A stretch of DNA of 54,767 nucleotides. Origin: an uncultured bacterium (GTDB lineage: Bacteria; Bacillota; Clostridia; Oscillospirales; Ruminococcaceae). Position numbers and translations under genes: made by a program. Numbering within the stretch: position 1 is the stretch's first letter; every line of letters starts with the position of its first letter. Location of the stretch: assembly GCA_905215965.1 (NCBI GenBank), contig CAJMSD010000014.1, positions 1 to 54,767 on the forward strand, written 5' to 3'. Positions 31,077 through 40,684 of this stretch are shown here, piece after piece. Below the pieces are notes generated by a model, which was given only the letters and a program-made list of their open reading frames with translations, had not been told where the DNA came from and did no database searches.

Positions 31077-33677
31077 ATGACAAAAAAAATAAAGTTGAGC
31101 GACGCTGCAAAAAATCTTAATGTTCCGCCACAGGAGCTTATTGATTTTTTTGCGGAAAACGGTGATAATAAAAAAGCTTCCACAGGACTTTCAAGCGACG
31201 AAATGAATCTTGTGCTCGAGCATTATACAAAAATGCACGAGGTAAAGTCTTTTGATGAGTATTTCGCTTCTGTGAAAGATCCGAAGCCGGAGAAAAAACC
31301 TGCCGCAGAAAAGAAAAAGTCGGCTGCTCCAAAGGCTGAGACTAAAAAGGAAGAGTCAAAGAAGACTGCGGCTCCGAAGGCTGAGACTAAAAAGGAAGAG
31401 CCTAAGAAGACAGCAGCTCCAAAGACTGAGCCTAAAAAGGAAGAGTCTAAGAAGTCCGCAGCTCCAAAGGCTGAGCCTAAAAAGGAAGAGCCTAAGAAGT
31501 CCGCTACTCCAAAGGCAGAAGCTAAAAAGGAAGAACCTAAGAAGCCAGAAGCTGCTAAGCCTGCCGAAACGCCTAAGTCTAAGCAGAACAGCGGAAACAA
31601 TAAGAAAAAGAACGATAAGAAAACACAGGCTAAGGCTCATGACAGAGGAGAAAAAACTAAATTCAACGCTTCTATAAGCTCCGAGACCGCCGAAACTGCT
31701 ACGCAGAGAAGAACCGTAGATACAAGAGGAAGCTACGTTGATCTCGATAAGTATAACGAGCGTTACGAGCAGATAGCTCCTGCCAATAAGCATAAGGATA
31801 ATTATTCGTCCAAGAAGCAGAAGATAAATCAGAAATCTGCTCAGAGAAGCCGTCAGCAGTATTCTAAGAAGGAGACGGAGGCTGAGAAGCTTCGCCGTCT
31901 TGAACTGGAGCGCGCAAGAAAGCAGCAGCTTAAGATCACTATCCCCGACAGCATTACCGTCGGCGAGCTTGCTTCGCGTCTCAAGGTAACGGCTACGGAC
32001 GTTATCAAGAAGCTCATGGGACTGGGCGTTATGGCTACTATCAATCAGGAGATCGACTTCGATACGGCTTCGCTCGTTGCAGAGGAAATGGGAGCTAAGG
32101 TCGAGAAAGAGGTCGTCGTTACCATTGAGGAGCGTCTTATCGACGACAGCGACGACGACGATACAAATCTTGAACCAAGATGTCCTGTAGTCGTAGTAAT
32201 GGGTCACGTCGATCACGGTAAAACTTCTATCCTCGACAGAATAAGAAACGCTCACGTTACCGATACCGAGGCAGGAGGAATCACTCAGCATATCGGTGCA
32301 TATCAGGTAAATGTAAACGGACAGGATATCACCTTCCTCGATACGCCCGGACACGAAGCGTTCACGTCAATGCGTGCAAGAGGTGCGAATATCACGGATA
32401 TCGCTATTCTCGTTGTTGCCGCAGACGACGGAATCATGCCTCAGACAGTCGAATCCATCAACCACGCAAAGGCTGCCGGAGTTTCAATAATCGTTGCTAT
32501 AAATAAAATGGATAAAGAGGGAGCTAATCCCGACAGGATCAAGGAAGAGCTTACAAAGTACGATCTGGTCTGCGAGGACTGGGGCGGTGACGTTATCTGC
32601 GTTCCCGTTTCCGCAAAGACAGGTATGGGCTTTGACGAGCTGCTTGAAAATGTGCTCCTTGTTGCCGAGGTAAAAGAGCTTAAGGCTAATCCAGAACGTC
32701 TTGCAAAGGGTACTGTTATTGAAGCAAGACTCGATAAGGGCAGAGGACCTATCGCTACTCTTCTCGTTCAGAACGGTACGCTTCATACGGGCGACGTTCT
32801 CATTGCAGGTACTTCCGTGGGAAGAGTCCGCGTTATGACAAACGATAAGGGAAGAACAGTTAAATCGGCAGGACCTTCCGTTCCGGTTGAGATCACAGGT
32901 CTTGCGGAAGTTCCGAGCGCAGGCGATATTTTCAATGCTGTTGAAGACGAGCGTCTTGCAAGAGAGCTTGTTGAAAAGAGAAAGCACGAAGCTAAGGAAG
33001 AGCAATTCAACTCTTATAAAAAGGTAACTCTTGATAATCTGTTCAGTCAGATCGCAGAGGGCGAGATCAAGGAGCTTCCTATCGTAGTAAAGGCTGACGT
33101 ACAGGGTTCTGTTGAAGCCGTTAAGCAGTCTCTTGAAAAGCTCTCCAACGACGAGGTAAGAGTAAGAGTAATTCACGGCGCTGTCGGAGCTGTAAAGGAA
33201 AGCGACGTTATGCTTGCAAGCGCTTCAAATGCCATTATAGTAGGATTTAACGTAAGACCAGATCCCGTAGCTGCCGAAAGCGCAGTACGCGACGGCGTGG
33301 ATATCCGCCTTTACAGGATCATCTACGACGCTATCGAGGAAATAACGACAGCTATGAAGGGTATGCTTGCTCCTAAGTTCAGAGATGTTGAGCTTGGACG
33401 AATCGAGGTAAGACAGGTCTATAAGATCTCAAACGTTGGTATGGTAGCAGGAAGCTACGTTCTCAGCGGAAAGGTGACCAGAGGCTGTCAGATACGCGTT
33501 GTGCGTGACGGAATCATCATTGCCGACGATAAGATATCCGGTCTCAAGAGATTCAAGGACGACGCTAAAGAAGTTGCCGAGGGCTACGAGTGCGGAATCA
33601 GCCTTGAACGCTTCAGCGACGTTAAAGAGGGAGATATATTCGAGGCTTACACCGTTGAGGAATACAGAGAGGATTAA
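31077..33677 (+). CDS. infB: Translation initiation factor IF-2 (866 aa)
   Basis: IF-2 delivers initiator tRNA to the 30S subunit and promotes subunit joining as a GTPase. The small N-terminal domain reads KIKLSDAAKNLNVPPQELID. A Lys/Glu/Pro/Ala-rich linker (about residues 75-180) includes five 15-residue tandem repeats. A second IF2_N domain (ITVGELASRLKVTATDVIKK) follows. The GTPase shows G1 GHVDHGKTSI, G3 DTPGHEAF, G4 NKMD and G5 SAKTG. The start at 31077 has GGAGG 11 nt before it; an ATG at 31026 would add 17 residues of unlikely sequence. Confidence 0.96.
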   Translation: MTKKIKLSDAAKNLNVPPQELIDFFAENGDNKKASTGLSSDEMNLVLEHYTKMHEVKSFDEYFASVKDPKPEKKPAAEKKKSAAPKAETKKEESKKTAAPKAETKKEEPKKTAAPKTEPKKEESKKSAAPKAEPKKEEPKKSATPKAEAKKEEPKKPEAAKPAETPKSKQNSGNNKKKNDKKTQAKAHDRGEKTKFNASISSETAETATQRRTVDTRGSYVDLDKYNERYEQIAPANKHKDNYSSKKQKINQKSAQRSRQQYSKKETEAEKLRRLELERARKQQLKITIPDSITVGELASRLKVTATDVIKKLMGLGVMATINQEIDFDTASLVAEEMGAKVEKEVVVTIEERLIDDSDDDDTNLEPRCPVVVVMGHVDHGKTSILDRIRNAHVTDTEAGGITQHIGAYQVNVNGQDITFLDTPGHEAFTSMRARGANITDIAILVVAADDGIMPQTVESINHAKAAGVSIIVAINKMDKEGANPDRIKEELTKYDLVCEDWGGDVICVPVSAKTGMGFDELLENVLLVAEVKELKANPERLAKGTVIEARLDKGRGPIATLLVQNGTLHTGDVLIAGTSVGRVRVMTNDKGRTVKSAGPSVPVEITGLAEVPSAGDIFNAVEDERLARELVEKRKHEAKEEQFNSYKKVTLDNLFSQIAEGEIKELPIVVKADVQGSVEAVKQSLEKLSNDEVRVRVIHGAVGAVKESDVMLASASNAIIVGFNVRPDPVAAESAVRDGVDIRLYRIIYDAIEEITTAMKGMLAPKFRDVELGRIEVRQVYKISNVGMVAGSYVLSGKVTRGCQIRVVRDGIIIADDKISGLKRFKDDAKEVAEGYECGISLERFSDVKEGDIFEAYTVEEYRED
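31323..31547 (+). repeat. Five 45-bp tandem repeats in infB
   Basis: Each unit encodes AAPKAETKKEEPKKT or a close variant, with starts at 31323, 31368, 31413, 31458 and 31503. The DNA is nearly identical between units, so copy number is likely to vary by slippage without breaking the frame. Confidence 0.85.
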
Positions 33678-33706
33678 TTATTGCCTTAATTAAGGAGGAA
33701 TTAATA

Positions 33707-34102
33707 ATGGATAACAGCAGAATGAGCACTGCAGATATGCTTCAGTACTGCAAGGAGGCTCTTGCATGGGAGGATTTCGGTCCCATTGATATATTCTTTT
33801 TTGAATCGGTACAGAAAATCATACTCGGAGAGTGTACTCCGTTCGATATGCCCGAAAATGACATTGACGACCTTATGGGTATAGAAAGACCTGTTACGGA
33901 GGAGGAGCTTGCTCCTGACTACGATAAATATGCCGATGAATATTACTACGAAGAAAACGAAGAGATCGCCGAGGCTGACAGTGAAGTTCATGAAAACAAC
34001 GACGCTTTCAGCGCTCAGGTTTTCAACGAAGGTTTTTTTGATGAAAACGGCGATGAGAATCATCCCGAGGAAAACGGAGACGGCTTTACGGTAAACGTCT
34101 GA
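33707..34102 (+). CDS. Highly acidic protein between infB and rbfA (131 aa), unknown
   Basis: I do not recognise this gene. It has an N-terminal folded-looking part (MSTADMLQYCKEALAWEDFG, then IDIFFFESVQKIILGECTPF) followed by a strongly acidic, Asn/Glu/Asp-rich tail with DYDKYADEYYYEENEEIAEA. The tail is probably disordered. AAGGAGG precedes the ATG. It is in the same operon as infB (29 nt downstream) and rbfA (23 nt upstream), so it may act with translation factors. Most Firmicutes have no gene at this position. Confidence 0.55.
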   Translation: MDNSRMSTADMLQYCKEALAWEDFGPIDIFFFESVQKIILGECTPFDMPENDIDDLMGIERPVTEEELAPDYDKYADEYYYEENEEIAEADSEVHENNDAFSAQVFNEGFFDENGDENHPEENGDGFTVNV

Positions 34103-34124
34103 GCCGCACAGAGGAAAGGATCAT

Positions 34125-34460
34125 ATGGCAAATTTTAAAAACGGCAGAATGGCAGAAGATATAAAACGCGAGATGACGGCTATCCTCAGAGAGCTTAAAG
34201 ATCCGAGGATAGACCCGATGCTTACCATTGTAAGGGCGGATCTGTCCGGAGATATGTCTTACTGCAAAATATATGTTTCAAGCTTTGGCGGAATCGAAAA
34301 GGCAAAGGAATCGGTAAAGGGTCTTTCCAGCGGAAGCGGCTTTATCAGAAGAGAGCTTTTTCATCGTCTGAAGATGAGAAAATGTCCCGAGCTGAAATTT
34401 ATAGCCGACGACTCTATCGAGCACAGTGCGGAGATAAACAGAAAGCTTAAAGAAATATAA
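34125..34460 (+). CDS. rbfA: Ribosome-binding factor A (111 aa)
   Basis: RbfA is a 30S maturation factor. It has the KH-like core: MAEDIKREMTAILRELKDPR, DPMLTIVRADLSGDMSYCKI and GFIRRELFHRLKMRKCPELK with FIADDSIEHSAEINRKL at the end. Length and motif order are normal. An AGGAAAGGA site precedes the ATG. Confidence 0.96.
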   Translation: MANFKNGRMAEDIKREMTAILRELKDPRIDPMLTIVRADLSGDMSYCKIYVSSFGGIEKAKESVKGLSSGSGFIRRELFHRLKMRKCPELKFIADDSIEHSAEINRKLKEI

Positions 34461-34472
34461 CGAGGTGCGGTA

Positions 34473-35426
34473 ATGCTTATAAATATGGAGGAAGCGGCAG
34501 AATTCCTGAAAAGCTGTGAGGATGCCGTTATAGTCATTCATCAGAATCCCGACGGCGACTGCATCGGCGCAGGCTATGCAATAAAGGATATTCTTTCGGA
34601 GCTTGGGATCCGCAGCAGAGTGGTTTGCAGCGACGTTATCGCAAAACGCTATGATTTCCTGACAAACGGTATCAAAGATGAGGATTTCGAACCGAAGTCC
34701 TTTATTGCGGCGGATATAGCTGACGTAAAGCTTATGGGACGGTATGAAAAGATCTATGGAGACAAGATACAGCTTTGCATAGATCATCATATCTCAAATA
34801 AGAACTATGCGGAAAAAACTCTTCTCAGAAGCGGTGCGGCTGCCGCCTGCGAGATAATTTACGATCTTGCGAAATATATGGGAGTAAATATCTCCGAGCA
34901 CTGCGCTGCGTGCCTTTATACCGGAATTGCTACGGATTCGGGCTGCTTCAAGTACGACTGCACTACGCCGAGAGCGCATGAAATAGCTGCTGAAATGATG
35001 CGCAGCTACAATATCAATTTTGCGCGTATCAACCGATATATGTTCGATGTGAAATCGGCGGGAAGAATGAAGCTTGAAAGCAGGATAGGCGAGCTTATGG
35101 AGACATATCTCGGCGGAAAGCTCAACATCATTGCCGTAACTCAGGAAATGATGCAGGAAATGGGCGTCGCTATGGAGGAGCTTGAAGGCTTTGCTCCGAT
35201 GACTATCCAGCTTGAGGACAGCGAAGTGGGAATACTTATGCGCGAGCGTGAGGACGGCGCGTTTAAGTGTTCATTCCGTTCGGCAAACGACGCGAATGTT
35301 TCCGAAATGTGCCAGAAAGTCGGAGGCGGCGGTCACGCTAAAGCTGCCGGCTGCGTTATGGAAGGCAGCTTGGACGATATCAAAAATCAGCTTATTGAGG
35401 TCGTTAAAGGAGCTATCGGCTTATGA
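34473..35426 (+). CDS. nrnA: DHH-family oligoribonuclease / pAp phosphatase NrnA (317 aa)
   Basis: NrnA degrades short RNAs and dephosphorylates 3'-phosphoadenosine 5'-phosphate. DHH signatures are visible: VIVIHQNPDGDCIGAGYAIK, DIADVKLMGRYEKIYGD and CIDHHISNKNYAEK (the DHH motif), then GIATDSGCFKYDCTTPRAHE. The DHHA1 domain ends with KVGGGGHAKAAGCVMEG. It is in its usual place between rbfA and truB and shares ATGA with truB. Confidence 0.92.
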   Translation: MLINMEEAAEFLKSCEDAVIVIHQNPDGDCIGAGYAIKDILSELGIRSRVVCSDVIAKRYDFLTNGIKDEDFEPKSFIAADIADVKLMGRYEKIYGDKIQLCIDHHISNKNYAEKTLLRSGAAAACEIIYDLAKYMGVNISEHCAACLYTGIATDSGCFKYDCTTPRAHEIAAEMMRSYNINFARINRYMFDVKSAGRMKLESRIGELMETYLGGKLNIIAVTQEMMQEMGVAMEELEGFAPMTIQLEDSEVGILMREREDGAFKCSFRSANDANVSEMCQKVGGGGHAKAAGCVMEGSLDDIKNQLIEVVKGAIGL

Positions 35427-36316
35427 ACGGTGTTATTTGCATAAATAAGCCGCAGGGATTTACCTCCTTTGACGTTGTTGCAAAGCTGAGAGGTATCATG
35501 AGGATAAAAAGGCTTGGTCACGGAGGAACTCTTGATCCAATGGCTACGGGAGTGCTTCCCGTATTTGTTGGAAACGCGACAAAAGCCTGCGACATAATGC
35601 CCGACAATACGAAAAGCTATCGGGCGGAGTTTCGGCTCGGTCAGACAACGGATACTCAGGATATCACAGGAAAAACGCTTTCGCTTTCGGATAGATCCGT
35701 AAGCCGAAGCGAATTGCTTGCGGTTATTCCTGCGTTCAGCGGAAAGATCATGCAGCTGCCGCCGATGTATTCTGCCGTTCAGGTGAACGGTCAGCGGCTT
35801 TACGATCTTGCAAGAAAGGGCGTCGAGGTAAAGCGCGAGCCGCGTGAAATAGAAGTCGGCGGTATCACACTGACGGAATATGACGAGACTCTCCGCGAGG
35901 GTACGCTCCTGATCGACTGCGGCAAGGGAACATATATCAGAACTATTATCAATGATATCGGAGAGAAGCTCGGCTGCGGAGGAATAATGACTTCGCTGGT
36001 GAGAACCGCTTCGGGCGGATTTACTCTTGACGACTGCTATACGTTTGAGCAGGTTCAGCAGGCGCGCGATGAGGAAAGGCTTGAACAGCTAATACTTCCG
36101 ATAGAGCGCGTGTTTAATAAGCTCCCTGCGATAAGACTCGGACAGGCTCAGACGCGTATGTACCGAAACGGCGTAAAGCTCGATCTTTCAAGACTTGGAA
36201 GCATTCCGGAGCATTCGGGAAGCTTTGCCGTTTACGGAAGCGACGGAGCTTTTATCGGTACGGCTTATGCCGACCGTGAAAACGGAGTGCTGAGAGTGGG
36301 AAAAAATCTTGCGTAA
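35423..36316 (+). CDS. truB: tRNA pseudouridine(55) synthase TruB (297 aa)
   Basis: TruB makes pseudouridine 55 in the T-loop of tRNAs. MNGVICINKPQGFTSFDVVA is followed by the catalytic motif GHGGTLDPMATGVLPVFVGN, with the active-site Asp. YRAEFRLGQTTDTQDITGK and PPMYSAVQVNGQRLYDLARK are also classical. The C terminus carries a short PUA-like segment. It overlaps nrnA by four bases. Confidence 0.95.
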   Translation: MNGVICINKPQGFTSFDVVAKLRGIMRIKRLGHGGTLDPMATGVLPVFVGNATKACDIMPDNTKSYRAEFRLGQTTDTQDITGKTLSLSDRSVSRSELLAVIPAFSGKIMQLPPMYSAVQVNGQRLYDLARKGVEVKREPREIEVGGITLTEYDETLREGTLLIDCGKGTYIRTIINDIGEKLGCGGIMTSLVRTASGGFTLDDCYTFEQVQQARDEERLEQLILPIERVFNKLPAIRLGQAQTRMYRNGVKLDLSRLGSIPEHSGSFAVYGSDGAFIGTAYADRENGVLRVGKNLA

Positions 36317-36329
36317 AAGAGGTGGCTGA

Positions 36330-37235
36330 ATGGAACGTAAAATAATGGCTGAGAAGGGTTCGAGAGCAATTGCGCTCGGGCTTTTTGACGGCGTTCATCT
36401 CGGACATCGGGAGGTCATCGGATTCCCGATAAGACTTGCCGGGAGCGGCTTTATTCCGTCGGTTTTCACGTTCGGCAGCTCCACTGTTGAGGAAAAGCAG
36501 GGACGAAAAATTGAATATATCTATACCGACAAGCAGAAAGAAGCTCTGATAATGGCTCTTGGTATCAGCGAGGTTTTTACGGAGAACTTTGGCAGCGTAA
36601 AGGATATGTCGGGCGAGGAGTTCGTCAGGGAAATACTTGTGAACAGGCTTGATACGCGGTATGTTGCCTGCGGACGCGACTTCCGTTTTGGAAAACGCGC
36701 CTCGTGCGGAATAAACGAGCTTTGCGAATTGGGCAGAAAATACGGCTTCGAAGTGGAGATCGCAGACGATATAAAGTCGGAGGGCGAAAAAGTATCTTCG
36801 AAAAAGATCCGTGAGCTGCTGAAAAACGGCGAAATTCAGAGCGCAAACAAGCTCCTCGGAAGCGCTTACCGTATAAGCGGAGAGGTTATCCACGGCATGG
36901 AGCTTGGCAGAACTATGGATTTCCCTACGATAAATCAGACCTTTGCGGACGGACAGCTTGTTCCGCGGAAAGGCGTTTACTATACCAAGACCGCGATAGG
37001 CGGAAATATTTATCCGTCCATAACGAATGTGGGAGTAAAGCCGACCGTGGGAAACAATTTATCTCCGCTTGCCGAAACCCATATACTTGATTTTTCCGGA
37101 GATCTTTACGGTCAGGCGGTAGACGTTGAGGTCTGCCGGTTTATAAGAAACGAAAAAAAATTTGCTTCTCTTGAGGAGCTGAGATCCGCCGTACAGACGG
37201 ATATAGATAATTGCAGAAAATATGCTTTGCAGTGA
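36330..37235 (+). CDS. ribF: Bifunctional riboflavin kinase / FAD synthetase (301 aa)
   Basis: RibF makes FMN and FAD. The N-terminal nucleotidyltransferase shows AIALGLFDGVHLGHREVI, CGRDFRFGKRASCGINEL and VSSKKIRELLKNGEIQSANK. The C-terminal kinase shows ISGEVIHGMELGRTMDFPTI with the family PTxN motif, and GVYYTKTAIGGNIYPSITNV. GAGGTGG lies before the ATG. In many Firmicutes rpsO and pnp follow; here gltX does. Confidence 0.92.
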   Translation: MERKIMAEKGSRAIALGLFDGVHLGHREVIGFPIRLAGSGFIPSVFTFGSSTVEEKQGRKIEYIYTDKQKEALIMALGISEVFTENFGSVKDMSGEEFVREILVNRLDTRYVACGRDFRFGKRASCGINELCELGRKYGFEVEIADDIKSEGEKVSSKKIRELLKNGEIQSANKLLGSAYRISGEVIHGMELGRTMDFPTINQTFADGQLVPRKGVYYTKTAIGGNIYPSITNVGVKPTVGNNLSPLAETHILDFSGDLYGQAVDVEVCRFIRNEKKFASLEELRSAVQTDIDNCRKYALQ

Positions 37236-37271
37236 AGCTCTGCAAAATTTACGATAAAAGGAATGATCATC

Positions 37272-38729
37272 ATGTCAGAAACAAAAAGAGTAAGGACGAG
37301 ATTTGCTCCCAGTCCTACGGGATATATGCATATCGGTAATCTGAGAACAGCTCTTTTCACATATCTTATTGCCAAGAAAAACGGAGGAGATTTCATTCTT
37401 CGTATTGAGGATACCGATCAGGAAAGATATGTTGAGGGCGCGGTCGACGTTATTTACAATACTCTTAAAATGACGGGACTAAAATGGGACGAGGGTCCGG
37501 ATATCGGAGGCCCTGTAGGTCCTTATATCCAGTCGGAGAGAATGGGTATGTTCAAGGAGTACGCTCTCCGTCTTGTGGAAAGCGGACACGCCTATTACTG
37601 CTTCTGCGACAAGGACAGACTCGACGAGGTCAAGAAGATTCAGGAGGCTTCGCATATTGCTCCCATGTACGACAGACACTGCCGCAATCTTACTCCCGAA
37701 GAGGTAAAGGAAAAGCTTGATGCGGGAATCCCTTACGTAATTCGTCAGAAAATGCCGCTTGAGGGAACTACTACTTTTCACGATGAGGTTTACGGCGACA
37801 TTACCGTTGATAATTCAACCCTTGACGATCAGATCCTTATAAAAACCGACGGTATGCCTACTTACAATTTTGCGAATGTTGTTGACGACCACACAATGGG
37901 GATCACTCACGTTGTAAGAGGAAACGAGTATCTTTCCTCCGCGCCTAAATATAATCTTCTTTATCAGGCGTTCGGCTGGGAGATACCGACTTATATCCAC
38001 TGTTCTCCTGTCATGAAGGATCAGACGACTAAGCTTTCAAAAAGAAACGGAGACGCTTCCTTTGAGGATCTGCTTGCAAAGGGTTATCTCAAGGACGCCG
38101 TTGTGAACTTTATAGCTCTTCTTGGCTGGGCGCCGAAGGGAGAGCAGGAGATATTCACTCTTGACGAACTGGTTCAGGAGTTCGATATCAGCGGAATCAG
38201 CAAGGCTCCTGCAATTTTTGATCCCGTAAAGCTCAAGGCTATCAATGCCGCTTACATCAGAAAAATGACTCCCGATGAGTTCTGCGAATATATTACTCCG
38301 TATATCAGACAGACCGTTAAGAGAGAGGATATCGACATAAAGCTTCTTGCTTCCGTGCTTCAGCCGAGAACGGAGCTGTTTACCGATGTTCCCGAGCAGG
38401 TCGATTTTATCGACGAGCTTCCTGAGTACGATAATTCCATGTACTGCCACAAAAAAATGAAAACGAATGAGGAGACCTCCCTCGAAGCTCTCAAAAAGGT
38501 TCTTCCCGTGCTTGAAGCTGTCGAGGACTGGAACGCCGAAAATATCCACGAGGCTCTTTTCGGTCTTATTGCGGAATTGGGCGTAAAGAACGGCTGGCTG
38601 CTCTGGCCGGTAAGAACAGCGGTTTCAGGCAAGCAGTTCACTCCCGGCGGCGGCGTTGAGCTTTGCGCTATACTGGGTAAGGAGGATTCCCTTGCAAGGA
38701 TCAGAAAGGGCATCGAAAAATTGTCCTGA
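37272..38729 (+). CDS. gltX: Glutamyl-tRNA synthetase (485 aa)
   Basis: This enzyme charges tRNA-Glu (often also tRNA-Gln in Firmicutes). The class I HIGH motif is in FAPSPTGYMHIGNLRTALFT, and the KMSKS-type motif is in DQTTKLSKRNGD. FILRIEDTDQERYVEGAVDV and ILIKTDGMPTYNFANVVDDH are family hallmarks. I use the second of two close ATGs (37272), 9 nt after AAAGGA. No T-box leader is visible before it. Confidence 0.95.
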   Translation: MSETKRVRTRFAPSPTGYMHIGNLRTALFTYLIAKKNGGDFILRIEDTDQERYVEGAVDVIYNTLKMTGLKWDEGPDIGGPVGPYIQSERMGMFKEYALRLVESGHAYYCFCDKDRLDEVKKIQEASHIAPMYDRHCRNLTPEEVKEKLDAGIPYVIRQKMPLEGTTTFHDEVYGDITVDNSTLDDQILIKTDGMPTYNFANVVDDHTMGITHVVRGNEYLSSAPKYNLLYQAFGWEIPTYIHCSPVMKDQTTKLSKRNGDASFEDLLAKGYLKDAVVNFIALLGWAPKGEQEIFTLDELVQEFDISGISKAPAIFDPVKLKAINAAYIRKMTPDEFCEYITPYIRQTVKREDIDIKLLASVLQPRTELFTDVPEQVDFIDELPEYDNSMYCHKKMKTNEETSLEALKKVLPVLEAVEDWNAENIHEALFGLIAELGVKNGWLLWPVRTAVSGKQFTPGGGVELCAILGKEDSLARIRKGIEKLS

Positions 38730-38855
38730 TCCGGAGCTTTATTGCTTTTATATTTCGCTGTACGTTCACTGCATTATCACATTACGCTGATATAATTATT
38801 GTTATCTGATGACTGCCGCAGAACGACAATGGCAGCCGTTCAAGGAGGAAAACAA

Positions 38856-39956
38856 ATGATAGAGGTCAAAAACCTTACTAAAAAATACGGCGACAAGCTT
38901 GCCGTAGACAATATAAGCTTTAAGGTTGAAAAGGGAGAGATCCTTGGCTTCCTCGGTCCTAACGGAGCAGGAAAATCCACAACCATGAATATGCTTACAG
39001 GCTATATTTCTTCAACCTCGGGACAGATACTTGTAGACGGTATCGACATTCTTGAAGAACCTATAAAGGCGAAGATGAAAATAGGCTATCTTCCGGAAAT
39101 ACCGCCGCTTTATATCGATATGACCGTTGACGCATATCTTGACTTTGTATTTGATATTAAAAAATGCAAGCTCCCGAGAAAAGCTCATATCAAGGACGTA
39201 TGTACTTTGTGCAAGATAACCGACGTCAGAGGACGAGTTATCAAGCATCTTTCAAAGGGCTACCGCCAGAGAGTAGGTCTTGCTCAGGCTTTGATCGGAA
39301 ATCCTCCTGTGCTTATTCTTGACGAACCTACAGTAGGACTCGACCCGAAACAGATAATCGAGATAAGAACTCTTATCAAGAAGCTCGGAAAAAGCCACAC
39401 AGTCATTCTTTCGTCTCATATTCTTCAGGAAATACAGGCTGTCTGTGATAAAATAATTATTATAAACAAGGGCGTTAAGGCTGCCGACGGTACTGCCAAC
39501 GAGATCGCCAAGAATATCACTGACGAGCATAAGATGACTATTCGTATCGAGGGAACTACAAAAACTGCCGCCGACAAGAAAGAGATCTCCGACGCTCTTA
39601 AATCTATCAAGGGCGTAAAATACGTCAGAGCCGATATGGAGCGCGAGAAGGGGATCTTTGATTACGATGTCGAGTCGGAGGAGAATATCGATATACGCCG
39701 CGATATAAACAAGCTGTGCTTCGATAAGGGCTGGAATATCCTTATGTTCCAGCTGTCCGACCTTACTCTTGAGGATATATTCCTCAAGATCACTATGGGC
39801 GACGGAATGGTGCTTGAGGACGGAAAAGAAGCTCCTGCAGCAAAAGAGACGGAGCCTGCGCCGAGGATCAATCTAAAGTTTGCAGACGAAGTCGAGGCAG
39901 AGCTCGCAGACGACGCAGATGATGAAAAAGAAAATGAAAATGGAGGTAAGGAATAA
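38856..39956 (+). CDS. ABC transporter ATPase, GldA-like (366 aa)
   Basis: This is the ATP-binding subunit of a Gld-type export or lipid-linked system. Walker A is GFLGPNGAGKSTTMNMLTGY, the signature is LSKGYRQRVGLAQALIG, Walker B is VLILDEPTVGLDPKQ, and the H-loop is VILSSHILQEI. Its C-terminal extension ends in an unusual acidic tail (DEVEAELADDADDEKENENG). AAGGAGG precedes the ATG at 38856; the upstream in-frame start at 38799 does not have one. It shares TAATG with the permease gene. Confidence 0.93.
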   Translation: MIEVKNLTKKYGDKLAVDNISFKVEKGEILGFLGPNGAGKSTTMNMLTGYISSTSGQILVDGIDILEEPIKAKMKIGYLPEIPPLYIDMTVDAYLDFVFDIKKCKLPRKAHIKDVCTLCKITDVRGRVIKHLSKGYRQRVGLAQALIGNPPVLILDEPTVGLDPKQIIEIRTLIKKLGKSHTVILSSHILQEIQAVCDKIIIINKGVKAADGTANEIAKNITDEHKMTIRIEGTTKTAADKKEISDALKSIKGVKYVRADMEREKGIFDYDVESEENIDIRRDINKLCFDKGWNILMFQLSDLTLEDIFLKITMGDGMVLEDGKEAPAAKETEPAPRINLKFADEVEAELADDADDEKENENGGKE

Positions 39957-40660
39957 TGGGCGCTATTTACAGACGTGAAATGTATGCGTTTTTTACATCG
40001 GGACTTGCATATGTATTTTTATCCGTGTACTTTCTTTTTTCAGGCTATTTCTTCTACGCCGGATCGCTTGCGTCAGCAACTACGGATACGTCGGCAATGT
40101 TCGGCGCGCTGTTCCTTGTGGTGCTGTTCCTTATTCCGATCCTTACCATGAGACTTCTCAGCGAGGAAAAAAAGAATAAGACCGATCAGGGACTTCTTAC
40201 TGCTCCCGTAGGCTTGTGGTCTATCGTTCTCGGAAAATATCTTGCCGCATTTACGCTCTTTGTCATAGCTGAAAGTATTGTCTTTATCTATGCTATGTTC
40301 CTGAGCTACTTCGGTACGGTTACATGGTCTACGCTTCTCGGCAACTACTTTGCAATGCTTCTTCTTGGAGCCGCTTTCATCGCAGTAGGCACGTTTATCT
40401 CGTCGCTTACCGAAAATCAGATGGCTTCAGCCGTTGCAAGCTTTCTTGCTCTTATGCTTCTGTACATGATCGATTCGATCGGAAGCAATATTTCGGTTGA
40501 GTTCATTCAGAAGCTGTTTACGTCCCTTTCGTTCTATTCAAGATATATTGAATTTACAATGGGACTGTTCAATCTTTCAAGCGTAGTTTTCTACATCAGC
40601 GCCGCGTTTCTCTTTAATTTCTTTACGGTAAGAGTTCTCGAGAAGCGCCGTTGGAGCTAA
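39956..40660 (+). CDS. ABC-2 type permease, GldF-like (234 aa)
   Basis: This is the membrane partner of the ATPase, with six hydrophobic segments: YVFLSVYFLFSGYFFYAG, FLVVLFLIPILTMRLLSE, YLAAFTLFVIAESIVFIYAM, NYFAMLLLGAAFIAVGTFIS, VASFLALMLLYMIDSIGS, and a final VVFYISAAFLFNFFTV. The motif RLLSEEKKNKTDQGLLTAPV after the second segment is characteristic of GldF-like permeases. It is translationally coupled to the ATPase gene by TAATG. Confidence 0.9.
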   Translation: MGAIYRREMYAFFTSGLAYVFLSVYFLFSGYFFYAGSLASATTDTSAMFGALFLVVLFLIPILTMRLLSEEKKNKTDQGLLTAPVGLWSIVLGKYLAAFTLFVIAESIVFIYAMFLSYFGTVTWSTLLGNYFAMLLLGAAFIAVGTFISSLTENQMASAVASFLALMLLYMIDSIGSNISVEFIQKLFTSLSFYSRYIEFTMGLFNLSSVVFYISAAFLFNFFTVRVLEKRRWS

Positions 40661-40684
40661 TTTCAGGAAGGAAGGTGCGTTGGA

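Noticed and set aside
31356..32354. 332-codon frame antisense to infB
   Set aside because: It arises from the Lys/Glu-rich repeats (Leu/Phe/Ser on the complement) and has no ribosome site.
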